This document shows positions 16,401-30,077 of a stretch of 64,000 nucleotides of DNA, piece by piece. Where the stretch lies: the NCBI GenBank assembly GCA_028583405.1, contig CM053247.1:9554946-9618945 (forward strand), written 5' to 3'. The notes beneath the pieces are model-generated. The model was given only the letters and a program-made list of their open reading frames with translations, did no database searches and had not been told where the DNA came from. A program made the position numbers and the translations under genes. Positions within the stretch are counted from its first letter, which is position 1, and every line of letters starts with the position of its first letter. The DNA comes from Pogonophryne albipinna (Eukaryota; Chordata; Actinopteri; Perciformes; Artedidraconidae).

Positions 16401-19400
16401 TTACACTTTTTTCTGCGTGATCTTGGTTCCTTCACGGTTTGATTCTAACCAAACATGTTTTATACAGTAATTTACAATTATAACAAGAAACCGGACCCCA
16501 ACATTGGATAACATAGCAGGTAGCTTAAATGTAACCAATTGTACAAGTCCCTTGTGTTTTTTGGTAATAGGCTCAAACCATCTGCAATTCTCTCTGCCAA
16601 GGACCTCATACACGTGCTAATATGCATTACAATGACGTGAAAATATGCTGAGAATTTGGCCTGTCTACATTTTAGAAGCTTGAAAGTTAAACCATGAGCT
16701 CAAATCTTTGGCATTTCAGCGGGACTGTGTGTAGGAAACAGAGACACACTGACATTGACCTGATGAGAAACTGTCCATCAATAGCAGCTGGTCTCTCAGG
16801 ATACGTATCAAAAACACAAAGTCCTGGACATGCTCTTATGGCAGGAGGAGGGACGATGTATACTGGTATCTGGCCAAGAACAAGGAGAGAAGGTGCAGGG
16901 GCTGAAGCTTGGACGCCTCTGGAAGACATGTGCGCTGCTCTAAGTAGGAGAGATGCCATCCAGTATTTACTCAGGTGGAATAATACACAACCAAAGCAGT
17001 CCAGTGTGTAGTTATAAAACAAAGAAGATTCTGAAGAATGTTCTCCATATGTTGCTAAGAGCGGCTAAGGATTCGCTGAATTCCCAGATTGGGTATCAAT
17101 GTTTTGACCATAAATGGATTCCTTCTCTACTCATGGGGCTAGCTTGTTAGCCACAATGATGACCTAGTGAACCTCGGTAGCGCTTAAAGAAGATACCATA
17201 GCTTCTGCATAGCTAAATGGCGGAAAAGGAAGTTGCACAGCAAGGCTGAATGTTTCACCCTTTGAGGAAAAAGGAAGTGAGCATTTCACTGGCTGATAAC
17301 TGGAGGTGCAGAATAGCTTCTTCAAGATCGACTTTAGGAAACGGCCAGTGTAATACATGCTTGATCCTTACCAGCAGCCAACAGAAAAAGATGCTACACT
17401 GTACGGCGTCTTATGGAATCCCGAGCTCTCTCCTGTAACTGAGACCTTTTTTAAAAACTGGCATCAAGCATGTCAGGTGATCGGACAAGTAGACAGCTTC
17501 AAATAAAAGTGTAAACATCCACCAAAATGCATCGTGATCGGACCCCTTTACCCACTATCCGAAATGTAAACTAGTGTAGCTGACGGTTATAAGCCTGTTT
17601 TATAAAAAGGCAATAATACTGAAGACACTGAAGAACTGAATTTCCCTCGGAGCCTTTTGAAGAGGAAAAACTCATCAAGATAGCGTGAACTGGGTGGTCC
17701 AGAATGACATTTTGGGAAAAACCCATGGAGATATATTATTAAGTGAGTAAAACATCTTGCGTGTTTGATTTCTTGTTTTCATTTCAAACAGGCTTGGCAT
17801 GGTTAGGTAATGATAGGTATGACCTGAGGTACTTGGAGCAGTCCACTTGTGATCGGATCACTCAAAAGGCTTGTTTACGCCAGGTGTAAACAGGGCCAGA
17901 CAGTTCATTCAGAAAAGAACTTGGTAACAAGCATAATCGACTTTGTTTGCAAGTGGTAACAATGTGAGGGTTCAAAGAGACACAGGGTTTTGCTTGCACA
18001 CTACTTTAAACTGCTTGTAATCATAAGTCAATAAATCCGGGTTATCAAAGTAAAGGGCACTTAATTATACATCGTATGTGTTGACATTTCTTAAAATGAT
18101 GCTAGGCTGCACATTGATTTAGATTTCTCTGATTTGACGCAAGGGAAAACATTAATGAGTTGATGGGGACGGGGAAAAATTGTGTTTATTGCAACAACAA
18201 GTCTCTTTGGGATGACTACTATCTCAATTCAATTACAACGTAGAAGCTTTTGTGTGCTTATTTTAATAGTTCATAAATGTACCATGGTTAGGGAATATAG
18301 ATCAGATGATGATTTCCTTTAGATCAGATGATATCTTCAATAAAATAAATACAGTAGTAACAGATTGTTTATGTAATGATAAATCAGAAACACACTGCAC
18401 CTGCAACATTACAGACCTGATCAGTATCAAAAGTTGAGTTCAGACTATGAGTAACTGGGCTTCCCTCCCCAACAAGAGGCCAGGAAGAAGATGGGTCCAG
18501 ACACAAAGTGGAACAGTCTAATCACTGTTTTGGAGGGAAATCCAAGGCAATGATGTAAGAAAGATGGGATGTAGAAGAAATGTAAACAAAGGCAGCTGGT
18601 ATGCATCAATAAAACCATATCTTGTGAGGCTGTAAATGAAATTGAAGAGTCGGTTGGTAGAGTGAGGTCATACATTGTTATGCAAGATCTAGTCCACTTT
18701 AATCCATTACGGTTGATTTAAAGGTATTTAAGTTGCTATATTTCAGAACATAGCAGGTTTATTACAGGACCTGCTACGCAAAGTGTTGATTTCAAGGCTG
18801 AGGAGTCTAGAAAAATACCGCCTTTACAATGGCAGGTGCACATTCCTTCAGGGACAAGCCAGAAACCTTAAGGTAGTATCTAACACAGATGTTAAATCCT
18901 CCCTAATATATAACAAGCACATGCACCCTGTGTCTTCCTAATTCATATATGGGGGTTGGAGTAAAAACATACTAAGGTTCATGAGCTCATGAAAAGTGCA
19001 AATTAAAAGGAATGTAAAAGATAATATAGATTTAAATAATGATTGATTACAGCAGTGGATGATTTCAATCTCACAGTTAAAGACTTCCCCAACAGGGAGA
19101 AGCCTGTAACCTTGGTATGAAAATATTCAGGCCACAATAAGGCCAAGCTAAGCAGCTCCACCAATTTTTATACAACTGTATTATTAGTGCTACTTAAAGA
19201 CAGGTAGTCTTCTTTAACTGAAATAGCTTAAAGCATTTTATGCTATAATAGCAATTTAGTTCAGAGTGCAATTCATGTATACTGCTGTCTAAAATATAGA
19301 CAAGTGCTGTACAAGTGCATTTGTTTTGATAATATTAGTTAGGAATGAACATAAATTAGTGGAGTGACAACTTTGCCAACATCAAGGGACTATGGCTAAG

Positions 19401-20559
19401 CAGGATAATACCCTTTGAGGTCTCCAATCTGCCCCCCCTCCCATTCCTTGATGTTTTATAATGGGAAAATGTTTTATGTTTGTTGTCTACAGCTGATTGA
19501 TATGATTGCACAAAGTCCCTTGATCCACCTTAGCCTTGATCCACCTTAGCGATAGTATGTTCTCCTTAGCTGTGTTCTGTCAGCGCACATTTCCATTTCT
19601 GGATTGTCAAAATTGACCAATTAGAATCAAGTATTTAACTAAGCCGTGTTGTAATTCCTGATAAAGGACACCTCGTCCGGCCTTTGCGTATCTCCAAAAA
19701 GTAACTGTTTGTAAAATACACTGGAAAATCAAGGTTCCTCAAAAACATAGTTTATGTGAAGCCCCATATACAGCCCTATATACACTATACCATTGCAGTG
19801 GAAAAGGACTATTAGGATGTCAGTTCCTGTTTATCTATAGTCTTGGTTGCCTGTAATTTAGGAGATATTAATACAAGAAAAAGCACAAGAGACAGCCTAA
19901 TACAAGAAGAAAATAAAGTAATCCCTTCAATAATCTGCTTCCGAATAAATCTCCAACTGTATCCAAAGTGAGAGCTCTTAAGGACTGGTGACAAAGAGCG
20001 ATGATATTTTATCCAGACTCCCAGATGGCCTGTACTTAATGCAAGACTTCCTTTGAAGCCAAGTTGACAGCTTAATATGATTCCCCATCTTCCCAGTGGC
20101 AAATCATGCTGACGGCCCACAAGTGTTCCCGACGTATTTAAAATATCCACTCAATGCATTGAGTTAAGAAAAAAAGACCCTCAGAGATTAGATAAAGTGT
20201 ATCCGTTTTCATTTACTCTGAAAATGGTCCAGGGGCCACATTTTCAGGGCGATGTCTCTAGACAATTGCAACTGTTCAAAGGAGGGAGGGGCGCAGAAAA
20301 AAATCATTATAATGGGGCTCATAGGCTTTTAGCGGCAAAACAGTAGATCGAGTTGTGCCACTTGCATTCTGGGATTTGTGATGTTTGATTTCATGGGTAT
20401 ACAAACCTTACATCCGCCATGAAACAGCTTCCCATGGCATTTTCCAACAAAATGTGTATTTAATTACACATCTTTCAAGAACATATTGCATGTCAAAGCT
20501 CTGCTATTGATAGACAATGCATCTCTCGGAGGAAATTGTTCAAATGAATCAGAATCAGA
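13462..20559. other. Non-coding DNA, nothing recognised
   Basis: About 7 kb without a convincing exon. Overlapping frames of 105 and 111 codons on opposite strands at 16.7-17.0 kb lack domain features and are treated as chance. C-rich tracts occur near 14165-14180. Confidence 0.5.
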
Positions 20560-20595
20560 TTATTTTAAGTGTATTAGTTAGGCTGGGCCCATCAG

Positions 20596-21024
20596 GTGGA
20601 TCAGGTATGCTCAAGGATAAGCCAGCGCCTGCATTTTCTGCGTCTACTCAGGGTTCATGGAGTGGATACATGTATCATGTTAATGTTCTACAGGACAGCA
20701 ATTGAGTCTATTATTCGTTATGGCATCACAACATGGTTTGGTAACTTGTCAATTAAATCTAAATCACAACTCCAGAGCTTGATAAAAAGGGCTGGAAAAA
20801 GAATTGGCATGCTTCCACCATCCTCTCTTCAGGAGATATTTGAGGAGATGGTGAGAAAGCAAGGCCGTAAAATCACATGCGACCCCAAACACATCCTGTA
20901 TAGAGAGTTTGAGTTGCTGCCCGAGGGCAGAAGGTATAGATTACCAAACTGTAAATTGAACAGGTATAAGTTTTCCTTTGTTCCGCTGTCAATCAAGCTG
21001 ATGAACAGTCAGAAACAATTGTGA
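20596..21024 (+). pseudogene. C-terminal part of a LINE reverse-transcriptase ORF
   Basis: A 142-codon frame with the thumb and C-terminal pattern of fish LINE polyproteins: QRLHFLRLLR near residue 10, MLMFYRTAIES near 29, YGITTWFGNLS near 42, then FELLPEGRRYRLP and the NRYKFSFVP block near the stop. The catalytic FADD region would lie upstream and is absent, so it cannot be active. The frame is intact over its length, suggesting moderate age. Its ATG is not a real start. Confidence 0.85.
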
Positions 21025-21109
21025 TTATGCTGTTAGGAGTTGTTGGGAGGGGCAATGTTTACAGTGTAGTTTGTGCAATCGAGGAGGTTAAATAGGGGAA
21101 GTGTATTAT

Positions 21110-21310
21110 GTGTAAATAGGTATGGACAGAATAGGGATATGTGCAATTTGACGGACACTATGCATAGGTGCAATAGGGAAAGTGCAATATTGATTTGTGT
21201 ATGAATACAATAGGGAAAAGTGCAATATTTGATTATGTATGAATGCAATAGGGAAAGTGCAATTTGATTATGTATGTGCAATAAGGATATGTGCAATAGG
21301 GAAAGTGTTG
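21110..21310 (+). repeat. Irregular minisatellite in the LINE 3' UTR
   Basis: Variants of a roughly 35-bp unit built from TGTGCAATTTGATTATGTA and GCAATAGGGAAAG recur about five times. The repeat sits between the LINE stop codon and its tail and probably belongs to the element. Confidence 0.75.
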
Positions 21311-21465
21311 TACCTGTATATTTCTTGTTTGTTTCTTTGCCATGTGATATGTAATCTCTGTTCTGTATCTATGACTGATTGACCTGAATGTTTTATGTGT
21401 ATTATCTCGATGCCCAAGACAAATTTCTCCTAAGGGAGACAATAAAGCTCTATCTTATCTTATTA

Positions 21466-23377
21466 TCTATTGCCATTTATTAAGAGCTCTAGGAGACAAT
21501 TGCATATATACCATGAGGTTGGTTTAATCTTTCTTTTCCTCATTCCTTTCCAAATCCCTCAGTAGCAGATATGGGGCATTGAAAGACGGGCCACAGCTGC
21601 CATGTTGGCTGTGTGGACTAACATAACACATAATGCTTTGGCTATCCGTTTTCTTTTTATAGACCAAGACACTACCCATGAAATCCACGTCTTGTAATCA
21701 GCCAAGAGTAATACTTCACAGTTAAATATTATGGGTTTCTTCGAGACCTGCAACTGTGAGAAAGTGCAGCCAAAGTATTACAGTTTGAATCTAGCAAGAC
21801 AAATGTTCACATGAATGAATAGCCAATGTACCACAAGGTTTTGTGACATTTAGGGTGAATCAAATAGGATTTCCTGTGTCTGTATCAGGTGAAATCAAAA
21901 TATAGAATTGAAGAAAAATAAAATAAATGCTGATAAGGTGATATCAAATATCACAATGGTTGCTTCTCCAAACAAAAAGTCCTTTTTGTCCCCTTGATAG
22001 ATGGTTGCAAACTGTTGAGGCCTTATTCCCACCCCTCCACAACTCTGTGACACCATTCAAGTCAAGGTCATATGATAGCCCTGCAGGACTCTTTCCTTTC
22101 TAAAGGCTGTCCACCTAGGTCCTGCTGCTTTGAAATCTAACTTGCCATTGTTATTTTTACTGCCCATGACAAGGACAAAGGGACCGGGCAGCGGGGACAC
22201 ACACACGGCTTGTAATGCAATAGGGCTGGGAATTCCTCTTTAATTTCAATGCTATACTTGATCTCTGGGCTGCATGACTGACCACCTTATTATCTATAGC
22301 GACAGGAGCTTATCAATACAGAACTCGCTGGGTCCACAGACCAAAGACAAACACTTCCTTTATGCAGGATGTCCCCTCTGGGCATGAGACACGCAGCGCA
22401 GGCCGGCCAGCTAAATTCCACAACTAAAAGGGTGGGAGACTGAAAATCACTTCGCAAATAGGGCTGCATGATTTGGAAAAAAAATAGCTGATTGTGATTA
22501 TTTTTGAATGATATTGCAATGAATGTGATATGACTCCAGATTTAGGAATGAATATCCATCATGCAGCACCACAATCCTTTATTCAGAAAGATATTTTCAC
22601 ATGTTGGTTTTACCAAATAATGCGCTTGCTAGTGGATTTTGCACTTGGCATCATTGCGATGTTGACAACATTTTGAATAATGATTCAGCTCCTTTTCCAA
22701 ACCATCAAATTAAAAGTATACATTTTTACTTTAAGTAAGTAGGACATCTATTACAGTATAACACATTTTGTCAACAGTTTCAGAATAACATTACAAGTCA
22801 AGTTAACATGTCCCGATGGTTTATGGACATTGACCCTTGGTAAACACATTCATTCTTGGCCAGGCTAATTGGATTTCACCAAACACACATACAAAGCGTG
22901 TCCCTACATGTTATTGCAGAGTATATTTGAAATACCAGAGTTTGGTATTTCAACAGATAACATTCACACAAACTGAATTAGATGCTTAAGGAGTGAGACA
23001 CAGAGCTTTAGAAACAAGATGAGAAACAATGCTCTTTTTTTAGAATACATTATAAAAAGTAATTGACAGACAATTACTTATTTTACATTTGTATTAACTG
23101 AAGACAAGAACAGACAAGCTCTTTTGTAACATAAATAAAATGTATGAGTTGTTATTGTTATTTATTTTGTACAAACCCTTGTGACCTCCTCTGGCCTTTT
23201 TGTACATTTTTCCTGACGTTTTTTTTTGATTTGGTAATAATTTCAGCTGTGTTACTTCTGGCATGGATTTTTGCAAGAAGTCTTCTTTTGAGTCAAATAT
23301 TTGAAATCCAATGTCGTTTACTCTTACATGTTTTGTATACTCTTGTGATGCATTTTGCACCCTCTGGACCCCTTCAT
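21466..23377. other. Non-coding DNA, nothing recognised
   Basis: Short frames only. No paired repeats or known transposon ends seen. Confidence 0.5.
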
Positions 23378-23914
23378 GGCAAAAATGTACACGCTCATTA
23401 AAACTGCTAGTAAATCATTATACATCAATATTTTTTTCTACTTTTTTTTCCATGAATCACTTGAACAACTTCTAACGTGCTCAAAACTACCAAACATTCA
23501 ATCATTTTCAGGATTTTAACCCTTTAAATGCCTGTTTCATTATTTGAATTATTTCATTTATCTTAAAAAAAAACACAAAAAATGAAAAATGTTCAATATA
23601 TTAATTAGTAGAGGGATGGAACTTTGGTGGTTATTAGAGTCTTGGATGTGTCAAAGATTAGAAACAAAATTGATTTGACTGCATTCTTATTTTGTACGTA
23701 GTGTCAGATACTACCTCTGGACACCTTTGTGGCAAAAATGTACACGCCCCAAATAACTGCTATTAAATCATCATACATCAATATCTTTTTCTACTTTTTT
23801 TTTCCATGAATCACATAAACAACTTATAACGTACTCAAAACTACCAAACATTCAATAATCTTCTGGATTTTAACCCTTTAAATGCCTGTTTCATTATTTG
23901 AATTATTTAATTTC
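23378..23914. repeat. Two direct copies of a roughly 180-bp repeat (23378-23561 and 23738-23914)
   Basis: Both copies share GCAAAAATGTACACGC, a TACATCAATAT block, a T-rich tract, CTCAAAACTACCAAACATTC and TTTTAACCCTTTAAATGCC. They diverge after GAATTATTT. Part of the second copy also forms the left arm of the inverted repeat that follows. This looks like a solo end plus a complete element, or a tandem partial duplication of one foldback element. Confidence 0.8.
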
Positions 23915-24903
23915 TCTCAAAAATGCCTCATTGACTTCCATTCAGACCACATTTGTTGATCTCACTGCCATTGCAGTATAACACCATGCATTTTGTAATG
24001 TCAGCATTTCATTTAGAAGACAAGTAGTGATATTTGATATTTCTACTCTATTCCAACAGATTACTGAGGGTCCGGCCCACCATCCACCACGGGGGGCTTT
24101 CTTCTCACAATCTGTGAGGACACCCTGGTTTTCCCTAGCTCCTGGGAGAACGACCTCCGTTCTTCTCTGTCCCCTCACTGTGGACGGGACCCTCAGTGTC
24201 CTCTCCACCTTCAGAGGAAGGGTCAGAGGAACTCAAAGAAATGCTGGACTCCAGAGAGCATTCAGTGTCAGACCCCCCCTCGAACCTTGTGTCTTCTTCA
24301 GATGAGTCCTGCAGCTCGCTGGCAGATGAAGGCTACAAGATTATTTCTGAAGTCTCCTCTGCACTGAAATGCTTCTTCATTTGAGTTCCTTCTCTTTGCT
24401 CCAGGTCTTTCTCCTTCTCTGCTCACTAATGAAATAAGCCCTTGGTCAAACTGTATGTTTAGCTTTGGCAGCCAGGTGCATAAACACACGAACAGTCGTT
24501 TTTTGTTTTTGAGTAATCAAGCAGCTCTTCAAAAACACATCATACACATCCCTCAAAAGACCACTCTCGGCCCTCTGGTAGTCACATGGCTCCATAATAT
24601 AACCGGCAAAAATGTAAGAATTGCATGCATCGGCCTACAGTGGGAAAATTGTGTAATCTGTTGGAATAGAGTAGAAATATCAAATATCACTACTTGTCTT
24701 CTAAATGAAATGCTGACATTACAAAATGCATGGTTATATACTGCAATGGCAGTGAGATCAACAAATGTGGTCTGAATGGAAGTCAATGAGGCATTTTTGA
24801 GAGAAATTAAATCATTCAAATAATGAAACGGGCATTTAAAGGGTTAAAATCCAGAAGATTATTGAATGTTTGGTAGTTTTGAGTACGTTGTTTAAGTGAT
24901 TAA
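23808..24903. mobile_element. Foldback element with about 250-bp inverted arms; TTAA-bounded inner ends suggest piggyBac
   Basis: 23808-24062 and 24655-24903 are inverted copies of each other with small indels, separated by about 590 bp. Inside each arm, TTAA is followed inward by CCCTTTAAATGCC (23870 and 24847), which fits piggyBac ends (TTAA plus CCYTT) and would define a 970-bp element at 23874-24843. The inverted identity continues some 60 bp outside those TTAA sites, which a simple piggyBac insertion does not explain. The interior holds a 62-codon acidic, Ser-rich frame (24196-24384), possibly a transposase N-terminal remnant. Confidence 0.7.
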
Positions 24904-24910
24904 TGAGCTT

Positions 24911-27900
24911 TGAGTATGAAAACATTAATACAATTAATATGACATTTTTTACATGATAAAATCTTATGATAAGTAATTTTTTAATCAAATCTCTTTGACA
25001 GGCTGAATGCGACTTTTTGTTCTGACTTATTTGATATTCCTGAGAGCCAACATACTTATTCACTCTTTAAGGCAAGGCACTGTGCCAGGTGCATTGTTTT
25101 AATGAAGTTCCCTCTTGTTCCTGAGTGAGTGATGGCTTTACTCAAACAATGAGGAACATATTTATTTAGTTCTTACGGGCAGCGAATGTTTACTTTCAGG
25201 GTACATTATGTGCTTTAGTCGATTGAAAAATCATTTTTACACTCCTGGACATTTGATGAAGGTGGAATACATTATCATCAAATAGCATCATGTCCACATG
25301 TTGGTCATGTAATTTGTGTGTTAAACACCATGAGTAAACACGCGCTATTGAACTTTTTCCACCTGGGTCATTTTGTGGTAGTATTGGCGACATGCCTAGT
25401 ATAGTCAATATGACATTTTTCCAAAATGTCCACTATGACCGATCAGATAAAGGTTTTAAGAAAAAAAAAATCTGAACTACAGTGCTTTAAATAATAAAAT
25501 GTGGCACATCTTTTATTTTTTAAATAATCATTTTTGTATTTTATATCATTGGCACAATCTCTATGTTTCTCAGTCAGTTATGGCTAAAAATGTTCAGTAA
25601 AAGGCTTACTGCATGCATATTTGATTTTATCTGTGCTCATTCATCAGTTCAACAATAGTTTGATATTTAGCATTTCCCCATTGATACCATCAGAGCCTCT
25701 CAACAAACTGCTGAAAACAAACGGGGAGCAGAGAGGGCGGTGACAGCACACCTTCAGTTTCACATGTGAAGCTTCCAACAATGGACACCCTCAGGCATCC
25801 TGCACAGGTGTGACCTGGGTTTGATAAAAAAAAACTAACTTCTTACCCAGTGCAAATAAAAGCCAAAGCTGTCCAGGTGCAGTTTTTGTTTGTGTGTGAC
25901 TTTTGGCAGTGGGGCTGCTTTCGCAACAGGGCCCAGGGAAGTCAAAGCACAACGAAAAGGCCAGGCACTGAAGGCTTTACAAGTTCAGCTGATCAGCAAA
26001 CATAGAGGAGGGATCCTTCTACAGAGCAAAAACTGAAAATGTATCAAAGTCCATATTTTGAATGCAATTTAGCATTTATTTGCCAGTCAGGATGTACACA
26101 CATACAGGGAAAATTAGCATTTTTTTTCAACAAAGAGAAATGTCTGCTATCAACCTTTTGTAAAGCCCTTTTGGGCATGACATAAAAGAAAAAATACCCT
26201 GACAAAATGTATTAAGTGACAGGTGTAATTTCAACCGGGATTGAAAGGCTGAGCCTGACAGAAAAGAAGGACAAAAGAGTGACCCCTCTGTTTAATCGGA
26301 CGGAAAATGACAATACATATGTCATCCATTTAAAGGAAAGCCAATAACTCAGCCTTAAGTATCAATTTTCTCCGTCAAAAGAGCCTTAAATGGATAATTG
26401 TCTGTGTCCCGACAGTCCCTTATCACGATGATGAAACATTAACCCTAACCAATAAAACCAGGGAAGGTATTTGTGTTTGATTTGGATTTCAATTATTTAA
26501 ATGTACATTTTACCATAAAAGAAGACTGGCAGATACAGTTACAGATAAAGCTAGTATAGATAGAACAACTCGAGGGGAAATAACATGTTTTTAGGTTTTT
26601 CATAGTCATAAAGAATGAAGGGTTTATTTTGACCAGGAAAGTTACCTAGTGTTGCTGGGTGGTCTTATTATTGAACCTTATCGAAGATTAACGTGGGTAA
26701 CTCGACACTTTCATAAAGGATAGTGGTTGCAAAGGGAAGAAATCCAAACTCTCTCCAACTTTTTGTTTTGGTAATGCACAACATGATGTTTTGATGGTGT
26801 TGTTATTCTAGCCATTTTTATATAATCTGAATACAGGCAGCCTTATGTAAAATCACTTAAGATTCTCTGATTGAAAAAGCTGCAGTTATATCTCAAATGA
26901 AGGGCTGAAAGAACGGGAGTTGCTTTTGCTCAGTACTGTTTGTACACACTTCATGTGTTACTACCTCTACTCCCCTCCATGCACTTCATGTGATCTCATA
27001 ATTGCAAAGCCATCAGGGGCAGGTAAATGGAGGTGAAACAAAACTCAATTGTGGTTCTCCAGCATCTTGGAAGAGATTAATTTGAAGTCTATCAACCCTT
27101 ACACTCTTTGCAGAACACATTCCCCCAAAATGTTACATTTGTAAATCCTATACGGTAAGTATAGACAGAGAATTGGATTAAAAGTAATGTTTGTAATAAA
27201 AAGTAGGCAGCTTCATGGTCAAAGGTCCCTGGTGTGTCCAAGTTTAATAAGGCATGCAGGATTTGTCCATGCCTCGAGAACACCTGCTGAAGGGTTAACT
27301 GAACAGATAAGCTTCACTTCAGACAGGAGAGGTGTGTGAGGCAAAGCTCCACCTTTATCATGGCAGACAATAGGGTGATCTTGGAAGTAAGCATCGTCCT
27401 GGTTCCCTTGACAGAAAAGCCAATGGGATTTTTCCATTACATTTTGGATTATTGAGAAAAAGAAGCACTGTGGCGCACAACATTTTATGATACTTACTTG
27501 TGAACTGGGCTATAAAGAAACACACACTAAAGTAGTATATTTTTTACATCACCATTAGGCTAAAGGAGGTCCAAGTACTGTAGACAAGATTAGCCTTTAT
27601 TAGTGAGTACATGGGCAGCCAGCTCTAACCACTATAGCTATACGTTAAGCTATACAGCCCTGCAACCAACATTTTGGTAGCTTGTGATTACTACAAACCA
27701 TTTTCCAAGCATCCAAACCAAAAATCCATTCAAAGACCCATTGATTCAAGACAAGTGAACCGGAATTGCCAAAATGCTAACTAATTTCCAGGTTTTAGGA
27801 CTCTTTCCACAGCTCTTTATATGCCTGCCATGTCCGCATCACTGCAGATGCCACACAAATATGACTTTAGATCTTCCTCACCATCCTACTGTCACGTCAC

Positions 27901-29420
27901 CCTTGAACAGACCTAAAGGCTTTACCTGAGGTATCAACTCACTCCAAACCCAAAGGAGGCATTTTCCGACTATTTACCTCAGACTTGGCGGTCTAGACTT
28001 TCATTTCCATCCTCTTCACACTCTGTTGCAAGCTGCCCCAGTGTGTGCTGGAGGTCATAGTCTGATGGAGCAAACCACACTTTACTCATCTGCTGCACCT
28101 GGAGAGTCTGTCTATGAAAACTGAAAACGGAATCTGCGCCTAGGCCTTCGCAGAGGTCAACTGCCCAATGGTGAAGTACACACACCTCTTAGCTCATTGC
28201 AGAAAAACAATAATCGGCAGCTAATAGTAATGGACAGGCATCCTATTTCGTCAATCTACTCCCACACAAGAAAAATTCCCTGCAACCTTACCACTGCGAG
28301 ACTACCTCTCTGTTCACTGTTAGAAATCTCTGCCAAAGGGATGGGCAAACCAATCCTTATCTCTCAGCACTCGCATTTACTTGGCACATCTCACACTTGG
28401 CAACTACTGTGCAGGCGCTGTGTAGACGTCAGCCCGATTATTTGGTATTGCTTCCCTCCAACCTGGACCAACATCCCTGCTGCCGTCACCTGATGCTTCA
28501 CATCCAAAAAGCAGCTTTTAGCAACCAAGAATAAGTTTACAAAGGCTGCATGCCATTCAGCTGACAATAGACCTGACCCTTACACCACTCGCAGGTGATG
28601 AGATAAGGAACAAGTACAAACATTCCTAAAGAGACTCTGTTTTTGTACACAAGTAATGTCTCAAAATATTTGAAGACTTAGTTTACAGAAGACAACATTT
28701 TTCATCACGCCAACCATGGTTGAATAAAGAGAACTGGATACAGCGCTGGAGGCGGACCCCGTTCATTACTATGAAAAATACTCAGTGGTGCATGAAGCCA
28801 AAATGACCAGAATCTCGAGAGCAAAAGTACCCTTATGTGGGCCCATAGAGCGTGCGCACAAGCGTTTTACTCAAGCCCTGCATCCAATTTGCAGCATTAC
28901 GGATGATCTAGTCAAATGAACAGAGAGGTAAAATAACTCTGGATTTGGCTTTTTCGATGATTGTACAACTTTTAAACCCTAATGATTTATGTAAGGACCA
29001 TAAATGGGTTTGTACTGGATTTACAGACGTCTCTTTCTCAATGTAAGTCAATGTGAAAAAGTATTTTCTGCCCCAATGAGGTCACGCACTGACACACAAG
29101 TTGTAGTAACACAGTTTGGCCACTACGTACATTTGCTTCAATCAGAAACGATGCGCGACGTGTTTTGGAACTAATATGGTCTTTGTTTACATTAGCAAGC
29201 ATCGCTAACACTCAGAGCTAACCTGTACTGGAGAGAGTATGTGTAAATAAGCAGGAAATAAAAAAAGGAACTCACCTTGTAGTAAACACGGAAGAAAAAA
29301 GCATTTGAGCTCCATACTGTTTCAGAAATAATACTTGAAGTGGTTTGGAACATAATATGGCGTTTAATCACGGCAGCATTTAGCTGTATCTGAGCAGAGC
29401 AGACAGCCTGCTCGTCACAG
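24911..29420. other. Non-coding DNA, nothing recognised
   Basis: About 4.5 kb left of the transposon nest. A 68-codon minus frame at 27979-28185 looks protein-like but has no convincing splice sites or recognised domain. Confidence 0.5.
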
Positions 29421-29725
29421 AACGGTGGGTTACGTATTGTAACCCTAGTTCTATAAGCACAGGCGGAGCCCTCTACTGGACTCTATGGGTACTACTCTCA
29501 TCAATGATACGCGAGCGTTCACACACTGAAGTTGTATAAATGTAGCCGGCCAATCAGGGCAAGCCTACCTGAATGCGCACAGAGCTCACAGTATATAAGC
29601 CGGCTACGCCTCCTGACTGTCATCCTACACCCTCTTCAGCGAGCGGCATAGGAAAGACAGCGCGCCTAGGTAGAGGGCTCCGCCTGTGCTTACAGAACTA
29701 GGGTTACAATACGTAACCCACCGTT
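29421..29725. repeat. 54-bp inverted repeat at the DIRS left end
   Basis: 29421-29474 and 29672-29725 are inverted copies with one or two mismatches. Each arm contains its own small hairpin, GGGTTAC-gtatt-GTAACCC. Between the arms lies promoter-like DNA with GTATATAAGCCGG near 29590. DIRS elements carry short end sequences repeated in an internal complementary region used to circularise the cDNA. This pair may be that structure, but the identification is an inference. Confidence 0.8.
29473..29644 (+). repeat. DIRS left inverted terminal repeat
   Basis: It matches the reverse complement of 44157-44325 at roughly 90 percent by eye, sharing TACTACTCTCATCAATGATA, GTAGCCGGCCAATCAGGGC and GGCTACGCCTCCTGACTGTC. 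It contains a TATA-like GTATATAAG. The divergence between the two repeats indicates an old insertion compared with the LTR element nested in it. Confidence 0.85.
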
Positions 29726-30077
29726 GTATCTCACACAGGCTCCGCCCTCTACTGGACTATGGGTACAGTGGGTGGAGCCCCGATGGATAAACGCCCTGTC
29801 GTCCCACAACATCGACCCACCACACTGCCCCTGACCGGCCTTTGGCTAACAGCCTCCGCACCCCAACTTCCTATCACCCGGTTGAGACCGTGGAGAAGTC
29901 GGGGCCGCAGCTTACTTGGCTGGGTAGAGCCTAATTGGTCTGAATAAGCCCATAGCTCCACCCTGCAGGTGCCAGCGCAAGTGACTACACACTGCACACC
30001 ACATTTCCCAGTTCCCAAAGGAGCATGGGACAACGTAAGTGCATTATGTCCAAGGGGGTCAGATACAGCTTACTGAC

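Larger units (their letters stand above)
20560..21465 (+). mobile_element. 5'-truncated non-LTR retrotransposon (LINE)
   Basis: The end of a reverse-transcriptase ORF (20596-21024) is followed by a 3' UTR with a minisatellite and a tail of AATAAAGCTCTATCTTATC type. Such TATCTTATC tails close several fish LINE families. The 5' four-fifths, including endonuclease and catalytic RT motifs, is missing, as is usual after target-primed reverse transcription. Family tentatively Rex1/CR1-like. Confidence 0.85.

Noticed and set aside
16687..17022. Overlapping 105- and 111-codon frames on opposite strands
   Set aside because: No recognisable motif; mirror frames of equal length are typical of chance openness.
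27979..28493. Protein-like 68-codon minus frame and 98-codon plus frame
   Set aside because: No convincing acceptor or donor and no known family; at most an old unrecognised relic.
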